Positions 1-8,699 of a DNA stretch of 64,000 nt are shown here, in pieces (the stretch's first letter is position 1; every line of letters starts with the position of its first letter). The stretch comes from Cohnella thailandensis (lineage in GTDB: Bacteria > Bacillota > Bacilli > Paenibacillales > Paenibacillaceae). Under the pieces are notes generated by a model. It was not told the origin of the DNA. It saw only the letters and a list, made by a program, of their open reading frames with translations, and ran no database searches. The DNA lies in assembly GCF_014212135.1 (NCBI RefSeq), contig NZ_JACJVQ010000005.1:15702-79701 (forward strand), written 5' to 3'. The translations under genes were made by a program, and so were the position numbers.

Positions 1-82
1 CCGATGATGTCGGGTTACAGGTAGCGCGAGGGGTTAGTTTAGAGCTGTAAGCCGACAATGTCTGCTTACAGGAAGTGCGAGG
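1..82. repeat. Two imperfect copies of a hairpin-forming intergenic repeat
   Basis: A unit of about 31 bases beginning CCGA and ending AGTGCGAGG/AGCGCGAGG occurs at 1-31 and again at 52-82, with TTACAGG shared inside. The second copy sits in a near-perfect hairpin (GTAAGC at 47-52 with GCTTAC at 64-69, and inner GAC/GTC). The first copy has a CCGA/TCGG stem. The window edge may cut the array. This resembles a REP-type palindromic repeat; its function is not evident. Confidence 0.5.
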
Positions 83-91
83 TTGGAACAC

Positions 92-126
92 AAAAAAACC
101 AAGCAAGCCAATGGCTTGCCCGGTTT
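92..126 (-). terminator. Rho-independent terminator of the CAP-domain gene
   Basis: On the minus strand an AAGCCATTGGCTT-type stem-loop is followed by GGTTTTTTT. It lies directly after the stop of the CAP-domain gene that is read toward it. Confidence 0.7.
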
Positions 127-139
127 ACAGAGTTTATGA

Positions 140-943
140 TCAGCCCGTGAACTCTTGAACCCAGACGCCGTTGTAGTAAGCGACGCCGATCGAGGTGAAG
201 TTGCTCTTCAGGATGTTCGCCTTATGGCCGGCGCTGTTCATCCAGGCGGTCATGACCGCTTGGGGATTTTGCTGGCCTTTGGCGATGTTCTCGCCGGCGT
301 AGCTGAAGCTGACGCCGTACTGCTTCATCATGTCGAACGGAGATCCGTAGGTTGGGGACGTGTGATCGAAGTAGTTGTTGTTGTACATGTCCTTGGCCTT
401 GGCGACGGCGACCTGAGTCAGCTTGGCGTCCGTCTTCAGGGCGCCGAGACCGACAGCGGCGCGTTCCTTGTTGACCAGGGCGACGACTTGGGCGGCGTAA
501 TCGGATTGAGTAGCCGTGGAGCCGCTGCCCGCGGAGCCCGAGCTGGAACCGGAGCTGCCGCCGGTCGAACCCGAGTTGCTGCCCGTGCTGCCCGAGTTGC
601 CATAGCCGTAATTACCGCCTGTCGAGCCAGAACCTGCGTTGCCAGTCGAGCCGGACCCCGCGTTAGAACCAGCGTTACCTGCCGAACCGGAGCCTGCGTT
701 GCCCGTCGATCCGCCGGTCGTTCCCGTGTACCAGTTGCCGTTCTGGATTTGCGTAAAGATCGAGTTCAGATCGATCCCGTATTGGCTGGCCAGCTTCGAC
801 CAGGAGTAGTTGATGCTGTATGGGTTCGCCGCAGCCGACGTCGTATTGGACGCGGCCGATGCGGAAGCTGCGGCTGGAATGGACAATGCAAGGACCAGAG
901 AACCGGACAGGACCAACTTGCCAAGACGTTTCTTCTTCAACAA
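140..943 (-). CDS. Secreted CAP (SCP/PR1-like, YkwD-type) domain protein
   Basis: This is a 267-residue secreted protein. Residues 1-31 form a signal peptide (MLKKKRLGK, a hydrophobic core, then AASASA). Residues 70-145 are a low-complexity Gly/Ser/Asn/Thr linker with repeated GSGSTGNAG units. The C-terminal 120 residues are a CAP domain, with NKERAAVGL, HTSPTYG, GENIAKG and AWMNSAGHKANIL, as in B. subtilis YkwD and the spore protein SafA-like CAP group. The start codon is TTG at 943, 7 bases after GGGAGGA. A probable c-di-AMP riboswitch overlaps that Shine-Dalgarno. Its biochemical activity is unknown; bacterial CAP proteins are usually linked to the cell wall. Confidence 0.9.
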   Translation of the reverse strand: MLKKKRLGKLVLSGSLVLALSIPAAASASAASNTTSAAANPYSINYSWSKLASQYGIDLNSIFTQIQNGNWYTGTTGGSTGNAGSGSAGNAGSNAGSGSTGNAGSGSTGGNYGYGNSGSTGSNSGSTGGSSGSSSGSAGSGSTATQSDYAAQVVALVNKERAAVGLGALKTDAKLTQVAVAKAKDMYNNNYFDHTSPTYGSPFDMMKQYGVSFSYAGENIAKGQQNPQAVMTAWMNSAGHKANILKSNFTSIGVAYYNGVWVQEFTG

Positions 944-954
944 TGAGGTTTCCT

Positions 955-1117
955 CCCTTGGTGTATGCCTGCGAGGTTAGCTGCCGGGTTAGGGGTCCAA
1001 GCGTTCCCCCGCCGTACCATCCAGCGGTACGGCTTCACCCCTGAACTTGGGTCCCCCGCGCCATGCGTTCCGCGTGGCTTCGGCTTGGAATGACTTCAGT
1101 CTATCAGCATCCCAAGG
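955..1117 (-). promoter_or_regulatory. ydaO/yuaA-type c-di-AMP riboswitch
   Basis: Read on the minus strand, the leader has the conserved ydaO landmarks in order: GGGGGACCCAA (about 1045-1055), GGGGTGAAGCCG (about 1032-1043), a variable GTACCGC/GCGGTAC hairpin, and GCAGCTAACCTCGCAGGC near the 3' end (967-984). CCTTGG at 1112-1117 can pair with CCAAGG at 956-961, closing P1. That 3' strand overlaps the AAGGGAGG Shine-Dalgarno of the downstream CAP gene, so ligand binding may block translation. Regulation of cell-wall genes by c-di-AMP riboswitches is established; the OFF mechanism here is inferred from the pairing. Confidence 0.85.
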
Positions 1118-1181
1118 GGAATTCATTGGCAAAATATTGGCTTGGTGAAGATCCTCTCATCTTTAAGCTTTCTTTAAGCTT

Positions 1182-2273
1182 TTATTGGCCGGGTCCACCG
1201 GCGCCTTCCGGCGATCGCGCCGTTCTGCGTTTGGGAGCGGCGGTTCCCTTGCCGGCCGCGGAGCCGGCCCCGACGCTCTCCGCCCCGGCGGCGGCCTTCT
1301 TCGCGGACGCGCGAGCGGTCGGCTTCTTGCGCGAGGACTCTCCTGTCTTGGCGGCGCCCGCGTCCTCCGCGGCCGCTTCCGGAGCCGCCGTCTTCGCGGC
1401 CGTTCTCGCGCGGCCAGAACGGTTCGCTCGTCCCGCCGCGGGAGCCGCTTCCGCATCCGCCCCGGCAGCTGCGCCGGCGGCCGCCGCTCCGGCTCCCGGC
1501 TTGACCGCTTCGAGGCTCGCCTGAAGCGCCGCCATCAGATCGATGACGTTGGTCCGCTCGGCCGCCGGAGCGGTCACGACATCGATGCCTTCGCCCGCGA
1601 TCTTCCGCTCGATGGCGTTCAGCAAAGCGACGCGATAATCGTCCGTGTACTTGGCCGGATCGAACGGAGTCGACAGCTGGTCGATCAGCAGCTTCGCCAT
1701 CGCCAGCTCCCGGTCGTTGACCTGAACCTCGGCTCCGGGAAGATTGGGCACGTTCTGGATCGGCCGGATCTCGTCCGGGTAGAACATCGTCTCCATGCAG
1801 ATGCAATTCTCGACGGCGCGAATCGCCGCCAGGCTGCTTTTGCTGCGGATCGATACCTTGGCGATGCCGATTCGCCCGCTTTGCCGCATCGCCTCCAGCA
1901 GCAAGCCGTAAGCTCCGCCGCCCGCCTGATCCGGAGATAGGTAATATGTCTTCTGATAATAGAGAGGATCGATCTCCTCCAGCGAGACGAAGTCCAGAAT
2001 CTGAATCGTTCGCGTACTCTCCGGCTTGGCCGCCTCCAGCTCCTCCTCTTCAAATAGCACGAAACGCCCTTTTTCATACTCGAAGCCCTTGGTGATCTCT
2101 TCCCACTCCACCTTCCGGTCGCAATGCAGGCAGCTTCTCACGTTCGAGATGGGGGTGCCGCACTCGCGGTGAATCATTCGGAGATGAATGTCCTTGTCCT
2201 CCGTGGCGGTGAACATTTTGACGGGGACGTGGACCAAACCGAAGCTGATGGCGCCTTTCCAGACTGTATGCAT
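1182..2273 (-). CDS. ku: Bacterial Ku protein, non-homologous end joining
   Basis: This 363-residue protein begins MHTVWKGAISFGLVHVPVKM, the standard N-terminus of bacterial Ku, so ATG 2273 is preferred over upstream in-frame starts. The conserved Ku core covers about residues 1-255 (for example RYEKGRYV-like YEKGRFVLFEEEEL and FVSLEEIDPLYY). An Ala/Lys/Arg-rich tail of about 105 residues follows and is expected to bind DNA. Ku homodimers bind broken ends and recruit LigD; no ligD gene lies in this window. The gene is divergent from a spore-protein pair, which fits the known role of B. subtilis Ku (YkoV) in spore DNA repair. The tail is unusually low-complexity and GC-rich. Confidence 0.93.
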   Translation of the reverse strand: MHTVWKGAISFGLVHVPVKMFTATEDKDIHLRMIHRECGTPISNVRSCLHCDRKVEWEEITKGFEYEKGRFVLFEEEELEAAKPESTRTIQILDFVSLEEIDPLYYQKTYYLSPDQAGGGAYGLLLEAMRQSGRIGIAKVSIRSKSSLAAIRAVENCICMETMFYPDEIRPIQNVPNLPGAEVQVNDRELAMAKLLIDQLSTPFDPAKYTDDYRVALLNAIERKIAGEGIDVVTAPAAERTNVIDLMAALQASLEAVKPGAGAAAAGAAAGADAEAAPAAGRANRSGRARTAAKTAAPEAAAEDAGAAKTGESSRKKPTARASAKKAAAGAESVGAGSAAGKGTAAPKRRTARSPEGAGGPGQ

Positions 2274-2325
2274 TCGTATAGCACTCCTCTCGGGCCTAAG
2301 TTCCGTAAGGTTAGAGTTCCCCGAA

Positions 2326-2356
2326 TGAATGGAGCTAACCCGCAGCGGGCATATTG
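2326..2356 (+). promoter_or_regulatory. Sigma-G-like promoter for the small-protein/sspH pair
   Basis: TGAATG at 2326-2331 and CATATTG at 2350-2356 are separated by 18 bases. This matches the forespore sigma-G pattern (GMATR, 17-18 bp, CATNHTA) with one mismatch in the -10. It lies 45 bases upstream of the first small ORF. Confidence 0.5.
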
Positions 2357-2400
2357 TGCTTGGCGTGACAAAAACACCGCAGAGAGGGGACCGAGCAGCG

Positions 2401-2586
2401 ATGACCAACCCGAGCGATACGGATGCTTTGTACGAAGGCAAGGAACAGTTCGACATGGATATCGACAGGATGGTCAACGAAGGACTTGGCGGCGGTCAGG
2501 TTACGATTCACAACGGGCATATCGGCGCTTCGACGACGGATACGCTGGAAGGGGGAGTGCACGGTGAACGCGCAGAGGGCAGCTGA
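2401..2586 (+). CDS. Small acidic protein upstream of sspH, function unknown
   Basis: This 61-residue ORF begins MTNPSDTDALYEGKEQF and contains DIDRMVNEGLGGGQVTIHNG. AGAGAGGGGACC precedes ATG 2401; an in-frame upstream ATG at 2329 would overlap the promoter and is not favoured. Its 3' end overlaps the start of sspH by 23 bases, so the two genes are likely translated from one forespore transcript. No family is recognised with certainty. The acidic N-terminus and small size are compatible with a minor spore protein, which is inference from context. Confidence 0.7.
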   Translation: MTNPSDTDALYEGKEQFDMDIDRMVNEGLGGGQVTIHNGHIGASTTDTLEGGVHGERAEGS

Positions 2587-2743
2587 GATTTTTTCCTCGA
2601 AGGATACGATAGAGGTCGAGCTGGAAGGACAACCGGTCTGGATCGAAAACGTAGACGAGGCGAACGGGATGGCTACGGTACAAATAGGAGCGAAACCGAC
2701 GAACACGAAGACCGTCTCGGTCGAGCGGCTTAAGGAACACTGA
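2564..2743 (+). CDS. sspH: H-type small acid-soluble spore protein
   Basis: Starting at GTG 2564, 59 residues are encoded: VNAQRAAEIF at the N-terminus, VWIENVDEANGMATVQI in the middle and VSVERLKEH at the end. This is the SspH family pattern (MNxQRAxEI...VxIxxVDExxxxARI) and the usual length. GGGGGAG lies about 7 bases upstream of the GTG. SspH is a minor SASP made in the forespore. The gene overlaps the preceding small ORF and is followed by the palindromic promoter region of the next gene. Confidence 0.9.
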   Translation: MNAQRAAEIFSSKDTIEVELEGQPVWIENVDEANGMATVQIGAKPTNTKTVSVERLKEH

Positions 2744-2811
2744 CAAGGGAAGGGGCCGGCCGGGAACAAGGGTGGCTGCGCCCCTCGCGTTAGGCTTGGC
2801 CTTCCCATGGC

Positions 2812-2850
2812 TGATAATGGTATAATTATGAAGATGCCATACCATTATCA
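2812..2850 (+). promoter_or_regulatory. 12-bp inverted repeat overlapping a TATAAT hexamer
   Basis: TGATAATGGTAT at 2812-2823 and its exact complement ATACCATTATCA at 2839-2850 are separated by 15 bases. A TATAAT (2821-2826) overlaps the left arm. The site lies 22 bases before the FAD oxidoreductase start. It looks like a repressor operator; a stem-loop in the 5' UTR is the alternative. The outer TGATAAT/ATTATCA is reminiscent of Fur-family half-sites, but the spacing is wrong for a classical box. Confidence 0.5.
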
Positions 2851-2871
2851 TTCGAGGGGAGCGACTGTGTA

Positions 2872-3453
2872 ATGTATGATGTAGTGATTATTGGCGGAGG
2901 TCCCGCCGGATCGAGCGCCGCTCTGTTCACCGCCAAGGCGGGCAAAAAAACGCTGGTGATCGACAGCGACCAAAGCGTGACGAGACGAGCTTGGCTGGAC
3001 AATCATTACGGAGCTCCGAGCATCTCGGGTCCCGATCTCGTCGAGACGGGCAAGAAGCAAGCCCAGAAATTCGGCGCCGAGTACGTTCAAGGAAAAGCGA
3101 CGAAGCTGAAAGTAACCAAGCTGACGGCGGCGGACGGCTCCATCTCCATCGAGACGGAGGATGGCGCCTCGTACGAAGCCGTTCATGTCATTATCGCAAC
3201 GGGCATGTTCACGGATTTCGCTGAAGCGAGCGACATCCGGACGAAGCCGGGCACCGAGCCGAGAATCAAGACGATCATCGACGCTACGCCGGAAGGCAGA
3301 ACGAGCGTGGACAACGTATGGGCGGCGGGCACGGTAGCCGGAGTCAGCATGCACACGATTATCACGGCAGGCGACGGAGCCAAGGTGGCGATCAACGTCA
3401 TCAGCGAGCTCAACGGAACGCGTTACGTCGACCATGACGTGTTGAAGGCCTAA
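2872..3453 (+). CDS. Minimal FAD-dependent oxidoreductase, thioredoxin-reductase-like
   Basis: This 193-residue protein has a dinucleotide-binding motif at residues 7-15 (IIGGGPAGSSAA) and an ATG motif near residue 108. Its C-terminal FAD segment (DNVWAAGTVAGVSMHTIITAGDG) is typical of class II thioredoxin reductases. It is about 120 residues shorter than TrxR. The NADPH-binding domain and the CxxC redox pair are both absent, so it cannot be a conventional thioredoxin reductase. GAGGGGAGCG lies about 10 bases upstream. It may take electrons from another donor or use a partner protein; the substrate is unknown. Confidence 0.8.
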   Translation: MYDVVIIGGGPAGSSAALFTAKAGKKTLVIDSDQSVTRRAWLDNHYGAPSISGPDLVETGKKQAQKFGAEYVQGKATKLKVTKLTAADGSISIETEDGASYEAVHVIIATGMFTDFAEASDIRTKPGTEPRIKTIIDATPEGRTSVDNVWAAGTVAGVSMHTIITAGDGAKVAINVISELNGTRYVDHDVLKA

Positions 3454-3527
3454 TCCGACCTTTTCGGCAAAATACTCCTTTAATCTGATTGTGAATCCGG
3501 AACGACTCCCTTAATATGAGAACCGAC

Positions 3528-3560
3528 GACGACGCGGGCCCGTCCCGCTCGTCTTTGTTT
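3528..3560 (+). terminator. Terminator after the FAD oxidoreductase gene
   Basis: A GACGACGCGGG / CCCGCTCGTC stem is followed by TTTGTTTT. Confidence 0.6.
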
Positions 3561-3625
3561 TATATGCTCCAACCTGCGCAGACGGTTAACCGCATCCTTA
3601 AGGTTGGATTCTCAAGGAGCAGCTT

Positions 3626-5488
3626 ATGCCTCACGAACCCGGACACTACGACGCGCTTCTTGTTTTTCTTTCCGTGCTGTTCCCCGTCGTTTCCTCCTAC
3701 ATAGGTTACGATCTGATCGGGCGATATCGATCTCCCAGCTTCCAATCTCGCTTGTTCATTCCTCTTGCCGCGATCGTGATCGGAATCGGCATCTGGTCCA
3801 TGCACTACTTGGGCATTCTTGCTTGGGAGACGAACGCTTCGCTTTGCTTCCGCCAACTTCCGCTATATCTATCGGCCGTTATTCCTATCGCCATGGTATA
3901 CCTCGGCATTCTCCCGATCGCCAAACGGCGGGAATGCAGGCATGGCTCGTTTATTATTGGCGGAACCTTTATCTCCGGGGCCATCGTGCTGATGCATTTC
4001 ATGGGGATGTACGCGATGGGGATGTCCAGCATCTTCGATTATCTTCCGGGCTACATCTTGATTTCGATCCTTATCGCCGTTTTCTTCACCTTCTGCTCCC
4101 TTTACTTGACGTTCTATCTCCCCATCTTTATTTGCGGCAAGCGGGAGATGCTGCGGAAGATGGCGGGAGCCCTTCTGTTCGGGATCGCCGTGTCCGGGAT
4201 GCACTACGTAGCGATGTCGGGCACGTATTTCAACCCTTCGAATGCCATGGTGATCGAATCCGGAGTCGAATCGCCGTATTTGGCCGTGCTGATCGGAGGG
4301 GCGGCCCTGTTTATCATGGCAACGGTCTGGATCGTCATGTATCTCGACAAGAGAAACGCTCTTCGGGCGGCGCACTTCAACGAGCGGCGGTATTTCTCCT
4401 TGTTCGAGCATTATCCGGACATGGTCGTCTGCTACGATCCGGCTCTCGATCGCTTGGTCAGCATCAATCCGGCCGTGAACCTCAAAACGGGTTATAAGGA
4501 AGAAGACATGCCCGACGTCATCCTGGAGAATCTGATCCCGGACCGGGAAGAATTCCTAAGGGCGGAAGAATGCTTGCGCGCGGTCATCCGCACGGCGGTA
4601 CCCCAGGCTTCGGAGATGCATATTAAAGGACGCACGGGCGAGCGGATTCTCCTTCACGTCTCCATGTTCCCGCTCTTCGTCGAGGCCAAGGAATACGTCT
4701 ATATGGTGGCCAGGGATATTACGGAGCAAAAAAAAGCGGAGCAAGAGCTCATACGGGCGAAGGAGGAGGCGGAGAGCGCGAACGGGGCGAAAAGCGCTTT
4801 TCTTGCGACGATGAGCCACGAGATCCGAACGCCGCTGAACGGAATCGTAGGGGCGAACCAGCTCCTGCTGCGGGCGGATCCGACCGAGACGCAGCGCGAG
4901 CTTCTGCTGCTTCAAGACAAGAGCAGCCGGGCGCTACTTCGAATTATCAACGACATTCTCGATTTCTCGCGCATCGAGACGGGGAACGTGCAGCTTAAGC
5001 CGGAATGGTTCAACCTCATCGATTGTTTGACGGACTGCATGGAGCTGTTCTCCATCAATGCCGGGCAGAAAGGCATTCGGCTGGAGACCAGCCTCGACCC
5101 CGAGCTGCCGAACCTATTGTACGGAGATCAAACGCGGCTTCGGCAGGTTCTGATCAACCTGATCGGCAATGCCGTGAAATTCACCGATTTCGGCTTCGTG
5201 CTGCTGGAGGCATTTCCTTCGGCAGAGGAGGCCGCCGGAGCGGATCGGATGGTCGTCGAGTTCCGGGTAACGGACTCCGGCATCGGGATTCGCGCGGAAG
5301 ATATCGACAAGCTGTTTCTTCCATTTAATCAGATGGATTCCGCCATGAACCGGCAATACGAAGGGACGGGACTTGGCCTCGCGATCTCCAAGAACTTGGT
5401 CGAGCTGCAAGGAGGAACCATCTGGTTGGATGCCGAATGGAGAGAGGGGGCCCGATTCGGCTTCCGGCTGCCGTTCCGGACGGAATAG
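3626..5488 (+). CDS. MHYT-domain hybrid-type membrane sensor histidine kinase
   Basis: This is a 620-residue kinase. About residues 1-245 hold seven predicted membrane helices with the MHYT signature in three places (MHYLG near 55, MHFMG near 118, MHYVA near 190). MHYT domains are proposed to sense diatomic gases through a bound metal. A PAS region follows (about 255-370), then HisKA with the phosphoacceptor in [10 protein letters not shown] (His398). The HATPase_c domain shows [25 protein letters not shown] and GTGLGL. No receiver domain is fused and no cognate regulator gene is adjacent. The start is ATG 3626 after AAGGAGC. Confidence 0.9.
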   Translation: MPHEPGHYDALLVFLSVLFPVVSSYIGYDLIGRYRSPSFQSRLFIPLAAIVIGIGIWSMHYLGILAWETNASLCFRQLPLYLSAVIPIAMVYLGILPIAKRRECRHGSFIIGGTFISGAIVLMHFMGMYAMGMSSIFDYLPGYILISILIAVFFTFCSLYLTFYLPIFICGKREMLRKMAGALLFGIAVSGMHYVAMSGTYFNPSNAMVIESGVESPYLAVLIGGAALFIMATVWIVMYLDKRNALRAAHFNERRYFSLFEHYPDMVVCYDPALDRLVSINPAVNLKTGYKEEDMPDVILENLIPDREEFLRAEECLRAVIRTAVPQASEMHIKGRTGERILLHVSMFPLFVEAKEYVYMVARDITEQKKAEQELIRAKEEAESANGAKSAFLATMSHEIRTPLNGIVGANQLLLRADPTETQRELLLLQDKSSRALLRIINDILDFSRIETGNVQLKPEWFNLIDCLTDCMELFSINAGQKGIRLETSLDPELPNLLYGDQTRLRQVLINLIGNAVKFTDFGFVLLEAFPSAEEAAGADRMVVEFRVTDSGIGIRAEDIDKLFLPFNQMDSAMNRQYEGTGLGLAISKNLVELQGGTIWLDAEWREGARFGFRLPFRTE

Positions 5489-5492
5489 TCTT

Positions 5493-5521
5493 TTGCAAGT
5501 TCGTATACATGCCGATATAAT
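5493..5521 (+). promoter_or_regulatory. Sigma-A-type promoter of the tsaE operon
   Basis: TTGCAA at 5493-5498 and TATAAT at 5516-5521 are spaced by exactly 17 bases. The leader to tsaE is about 160 bases and no gene is seen in it. Confidence 0.65.
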
Positions 5522-5685
5522 AAGGACACAACATGCAAGGCGGCGTCCCGACGACGCCCTCCGAACGCGAACGCGCACATCCGCGCTGGACGGTCCTCCG
5601 TCCGTCCGCGGATTTTCTGCATTCGCTCGGGGGAGCACGGGGACAAGGTTCCTCTCGCCGAGCATACGGAGGCGGAGGAGTGGCA

Positions 5686-6210
5686 ATGGCGGACGAGCAT
5701 CAATCCCATGAAGGGAAAGAACGCGTATACGAGTGGGTCGCCCGCGGCGAAGCGGATACGGTTCGCCTTGCGGAGAGCTTGGCCAAGCTGGCGGTTCCCG
5801 GCACGGTGATCGCGTTGGACGGCGACCTGGGAGCGGGCAAAACGAGGTTCTCGCAAGCGTTCGCGGCCGGCTTAGGCGTTCCGGGCATCGTGAACAGCCC
5901 TACTTTCACTATAATTAAGGAATACGACGGGGGCCGATTGCCTCTCTATCATATGGATGTCTATCGTCTCTCGATGGAAGAGGCGGACGAGCTCGGTTTG
6001 GACGAATACTTCGAAGGAGAAGGCGTCTCGTTGGTCGAGTGGGCTTCGCTTATCGTTCCGCTGCTGCCCGCCGAGAGGCTTCATCTGCATATCGGCCATC
6101 TCGGACCGGAATCGAGAAGGTTCACTTGCGAGCCTCTGGGGGAACGCTATGAGGATTGGTGCGCGCAGCTTGGCATGACGGAGAAGACGAGGAGGGAGAC
6201 GGAACGATGA
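5686..6210 (+). CDS. tsaE: tRNA t6A biosynthesis ATPase TsaE
   Basis: This 174-residue protein has a P-loop GDLGAGKT (residues 46-53) and the family motif NSPTFTIIKEY, followed by the LYHMDVYRL and LVEWAS segments of YjeE/YdiB. TsaE drives the TsaBD complex in threonylcarbamoyl-adenosine (t6A37) synthesis in the cytoplasm. ATG 5686 follows GGAGGCGGAGG; longer in-frame starts would include non-conserved sequence. It is first in an operon in which each stop overlaps the next start (ATGA), as in B. subtilis ydiBCDE. Confidence 0.95.
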   Translation: MADEHQSHEGKERVYEWVARGEADTVRLAESLAKLAVPGTVIALDGDLGAGKTRFSQAFAAGLGVPGIVNSPTFTIIKEYDGGRLPLYHMDVYRLSMEEADELGLDEYFEGEGVSLVEWASLIVPLLPAERLHLHIGHLGPESRRFTCEPLGERYEDWCAQLGMTEKTRRETER

Positions 6211-7058
6211 ACGGGCTTGCAACGAATGGCATGGCAGAAGGCTGCACCGCGCTTGCCCTCGACACCTCGACCGCCACGCTGGCGGTCGCGGTCACGCGGA
6301 ACGGCGAAACGGTCGGCCGCTCGCAGTCGTACGCGGAACGCAATCATTCGGTTTACGTGACATCGCAGATGAAGGAGCTTCTGGAGAGTTGCGGCACCGA
6401 AGCATCGAAGCTGGACGTGATCGCGGTCGGCCAAGGGCCCGGCTCCTATACCGGGGTCCGAATCGCCGTCACCGCGGCCAAGACGCTCGCTTGGATCTGG
6501 AAGAAGCCTCTCGTCGGAGTTTCCAGCCTCGAAGCGATGGCCTACGGCTTCTGGAGGAAGAGGCTTGAATCGGAGACCGGAATCCAAGGGGACGTTTGGA
6601 TCGTTCCGCTGATGGATGCCCGCCGGGGACAAGTGTACAACGCGCGCTTCGTCGCGCGCGAGGACGGTGCCTGGATCCGGGCCGAAGAGGATGGAATTCG
6701 GTTGTTCAAGGGCTGGTTCGACCGGTTGGAGGAGACGTCGGCCGGGACGTCCGAATCGGAGAAGCCGCCGAGCGAGATCTGGTTTCTAAGCGAGACGGGC
6801 GAGCTGACGGCCAAGCTGCTCGGCGAGGCCGATGACCGAATCGTTCATGGAGCGGGCCCGGATAGCGCCGTCTCGGCGTCGGGGGCTCTTTGTCAGGAAG
6901 TCCTGTGGGAGATGGACGCGGCCGCCGTCGGCTTGCTGGCGGAGGAACGCTTCCGGAGAGGCGAAACGGACGGCGTTCACGGCTTCGTGCCGAACTACAC
7001 GCAGCTGACGGAGGCGGAAGCGAAGCTGAACGCCGCGAGAACGGAGAGTGCGACATGA
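6207..7058 (+). CDS. tsaB: tRNA t6A biosynthesis protein TsaB
   Basis: This 283-residue member of the ASKHA fold has the N-terminal LALDTSTATLAVAV and the conserved GQGPGSYTGVRI block. TsaB is the inactive scaffold partner of TsaD. It is about 50 residues longer than B. subtilis YdiC; the extra length is mostly a Ser/Glu-rich insert near residues 175-190 and a C-terminal tail. ATG 6207 overlaps the tsaE stop by 4 bases, which supports this start over the longer reading at 6156. Confidence 0.93.
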   Translation: MNGLATNGMAEGCTALALDTSTATLAVAVTRNGETVGRSQSYAERNHSVYVTSQMKELLESCGTEASKLDVIAVGQGPGSYTGVRIAVTAAKTLAWIWKKPLVGVSSLEAMAYGFWRKRLESETGIQGDVWIVPLMDARRGQVYNARFVAREDGAWIRAEEDGIRLFKGWFDRLEETSAGTSESEKPPSEIWFLSETGELTAKLLGEADDRIVHGAGPDSAVSASGALCQEVLWEMDAAAVGLLAEERFRRGETDGVHGFVPNYTQLTEAEAKLNAARTESAT

Positions 7059-7624
7059 GCCACCCGAGTCCGATCGAGCGCCGCGAGACGCTCGAATTCC
7101 GCAGCATGAAGGTCGAGGATATCGACGCCATCGTCGCGATCGAGCAAGAGGTATTCGCGGCCCCGTGGACGGCGGAAGCGTTCCATAACGAGCTGAAGCA
7201 GAACATGTTCGCGAAGTACATGGTGATGGAGCAGGACGGAGACATTCTCGGCTACGGCGGGATGTGGCTGATCGTGGACGAGGCTCACGTCACCAATATC
7301 GCGATCCGCGAACGCTACCAGGGGCAGGGCCTCGGGAAGCTGCTTCTCGGAGAAATGATGAAGACCGCCCATTGGCTCGGCGCCAAGCGGATGACGCTGG
7401 AGGTGCGCGTCTCGAACGAGGTCGCGCAGCGCCTCTATCGCCGGTTCGGCTTCGAGCCGTCCGGCATTCGCCCCGGCTATTATTCCGACAACATGGAGGA
7501 CGCCCTGATCATGTGGGCGGATCTCGAGCCGGAGGTCTGGACCCGGCAGGAGCCGGCCGGTTCTCCGGCTAGGTCCGGGAATCGGCGAGGGGCGTCAAGA
7601 GCGGCAGAAGGAGAGCAAGCATGA
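7055..7624 (+). CDS. rimI: Ribosomal protein S18-alanine N-acetyltransferase
   Basis: This 189-residue GNAT protein shows the acetyl-CoA loop [12 protein letters not shown] and the RimI-type segments [12 protein letters not shown] and [19 protein letters not shown]. It acetylates the N-terminus of ribosomal protein S18 in characterised homologues. The last 30 residues (rich in Pro, Arg, Ala) extend past the usual RimI end. ATG 7055 overlaps the tsaB stop and its own stop overlaps tsaD, so the operon is translationally coupled. Confidence 0.92.
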   Translation: MSHPSPIERRETLEFRSMKVEDIDAIVAIEQEVFAAPWTAEAFHNELKQNMFAKYMVMEQDGDILGYGGMWLIVDEAHVTNIAIRERYQGQGLGKLLLGEMMKTAHWLGAKRMTLEVRVSNEVAQRLYRRFGFEPSGIRPGYYSDNMEDALIMWADLEPEVWTRQEPAGSPARSGNRRGASRAAEGEQA

Positions 7625-8664
7625 ACAGTCCGTATCATTTACTAGCTATAGAGACGAGCTGCGACGAGACGTCCGTGGCCGTCGTTCGGAACGGAACCGA
7701 GGTGCTGTCCAACGTCGTGTCCAGCCAGATCGACACGCATCGCCGCTTCGGCGGGGTCGTGCCGGAGATCGCCTCCCGCAAGCACGTCGAGAGCATAACC
7801 GTCATTCTGGAGGAAGCGATCGCGGAAGCGGGCGTCTCCCCGGAGCAAATCGATGCCGTCGCGGTGACGCAAGGCCCCGGTCTGGTCGGCGCTCTCCTGG
7901 TCGGCGTCGTTGCCGCCAAGAGCCTGGCGCTCGCGCTGGACGTGCCGCTCATCGGCACTCACCATATCGCCGGGCATATTTACGCGAACCGGCTAATCGG
8001 GGAGATACGGTACCCCGCGCTGGCGCTCGTCGTCTCGGGCGGGCATACCGAGCTCGTGCTGCTCGAGTCGGAAGGCCGCTTCCGCATCGTCGGCCGCACG
8101 AGGGACGACGCGGTCGGCGAGGCTTACGACAAAGTCGCCCGCGCCCTGTCTCTCCCGTATCCGGGAGGCCCACACGTGGACCGGATGGCGCACGAGGCCG
8201 AGGACGCGATCGAGCTGCCGCGCGCTTGGCTGGAGCCGGAATCGTACGATTTCAGCTTCAGCGGCCTCAAATCCGCCGTGCTCGCGGAGATCAACCGCGC
8301 GAACATGAAGGGCGAGCCGATCCGGGCGCACGCGCTCGCGAGAGGCTTCCAGGAGTCGGTCATCGACGTAGTGACCGTAAAGGCGATGAGAGCCGCGCGG
8401 GAGTACGGCGTGCGCCAGCTCCTGCTCTGCGGCGGCGTCGCGGCCAACAAGGGCCTGCGCGCGCGGTTGACGGAGCTGTGCGAAGAAGCGGGTCTTCCGC
8501 TGCTCATCCCGCCGCATTCCCTCTGCACCGACAACGCGGCGATGATCGCGGCCGCCGCGGACCTGAAGTGGAGGAGCGGCGAATTCGACACGCTCGATCT
8601 GAAGGCGGAAGCGCAGCTGTCGTTGGAGGACTGGTCGGTCGGCACGGCGGTCGTAACCGAGTAA
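7621..8664 (+). CDS. tsaD: tRNA t6A threonylcarbamoyltransferase TsaD
   Basis: This 347-residue Kae1/Qri7-family enzyme transfers the threonylcarbamoyl group to A37 of ANN-decoding tRNAs. Visible motifs are [13 protein letters not shown] at the N-terminus, the metal-binding HHIAGH (His115 and His119), [10 protein letters not shown], and [15 protein letters not shown]. The C-terminal [12 protein letters not shown] and [11 protein letters not shown] blocks are also present. Length and order are standard. It begins at ATG 7621 overlapping the rimI stop. Confidence 0.97.
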   Translation: MNSPYHLLAIETSCDETSVAVVRNGTEVLSNVVSSQIDTHRRFGGVVPEIASRKHVESITVILEEAIAEAGVSPEQIDAVAVTQGPGLVGALLVGVVAAKSLALALDVPLIGTHHIAGHIYANRLIGEIRYPALALVVSGGHTELVLLESEGRFRIVGRTRDDAVGEAYDKVARALSLPYPGGPHVDRMAHEAEDAIELPRAWLEPESYDFSFSGLKSAVLAEINRANMKGEPIRAHALARGFQESVIDVVTVKAMRAAREYGVRQLLLCGGVAANKGLRARLTELCEEAGLPLLIPPHSLCTDNAAMIAAAADLKWRSGEFDTLDLKAEAQLSLEDWSVGTAVVTE

Positions 8665-8699
8665 CCGGTAGGGACTCCGAGGAGTAGGAGAGGGACGGG

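Noticed and set aside
155..946. 263-codon open frame opposite the CAP-domain gene
   Set aside because: The minus-strand frame has a signal peptide, CAP motifs, ribosome-binding site and riboswitch. The plus frame has none.
2872..3453. Thioredoxin reductase
   Set aside because: The CxxC pair and the NADPH domain are missing, so the name would mislead.
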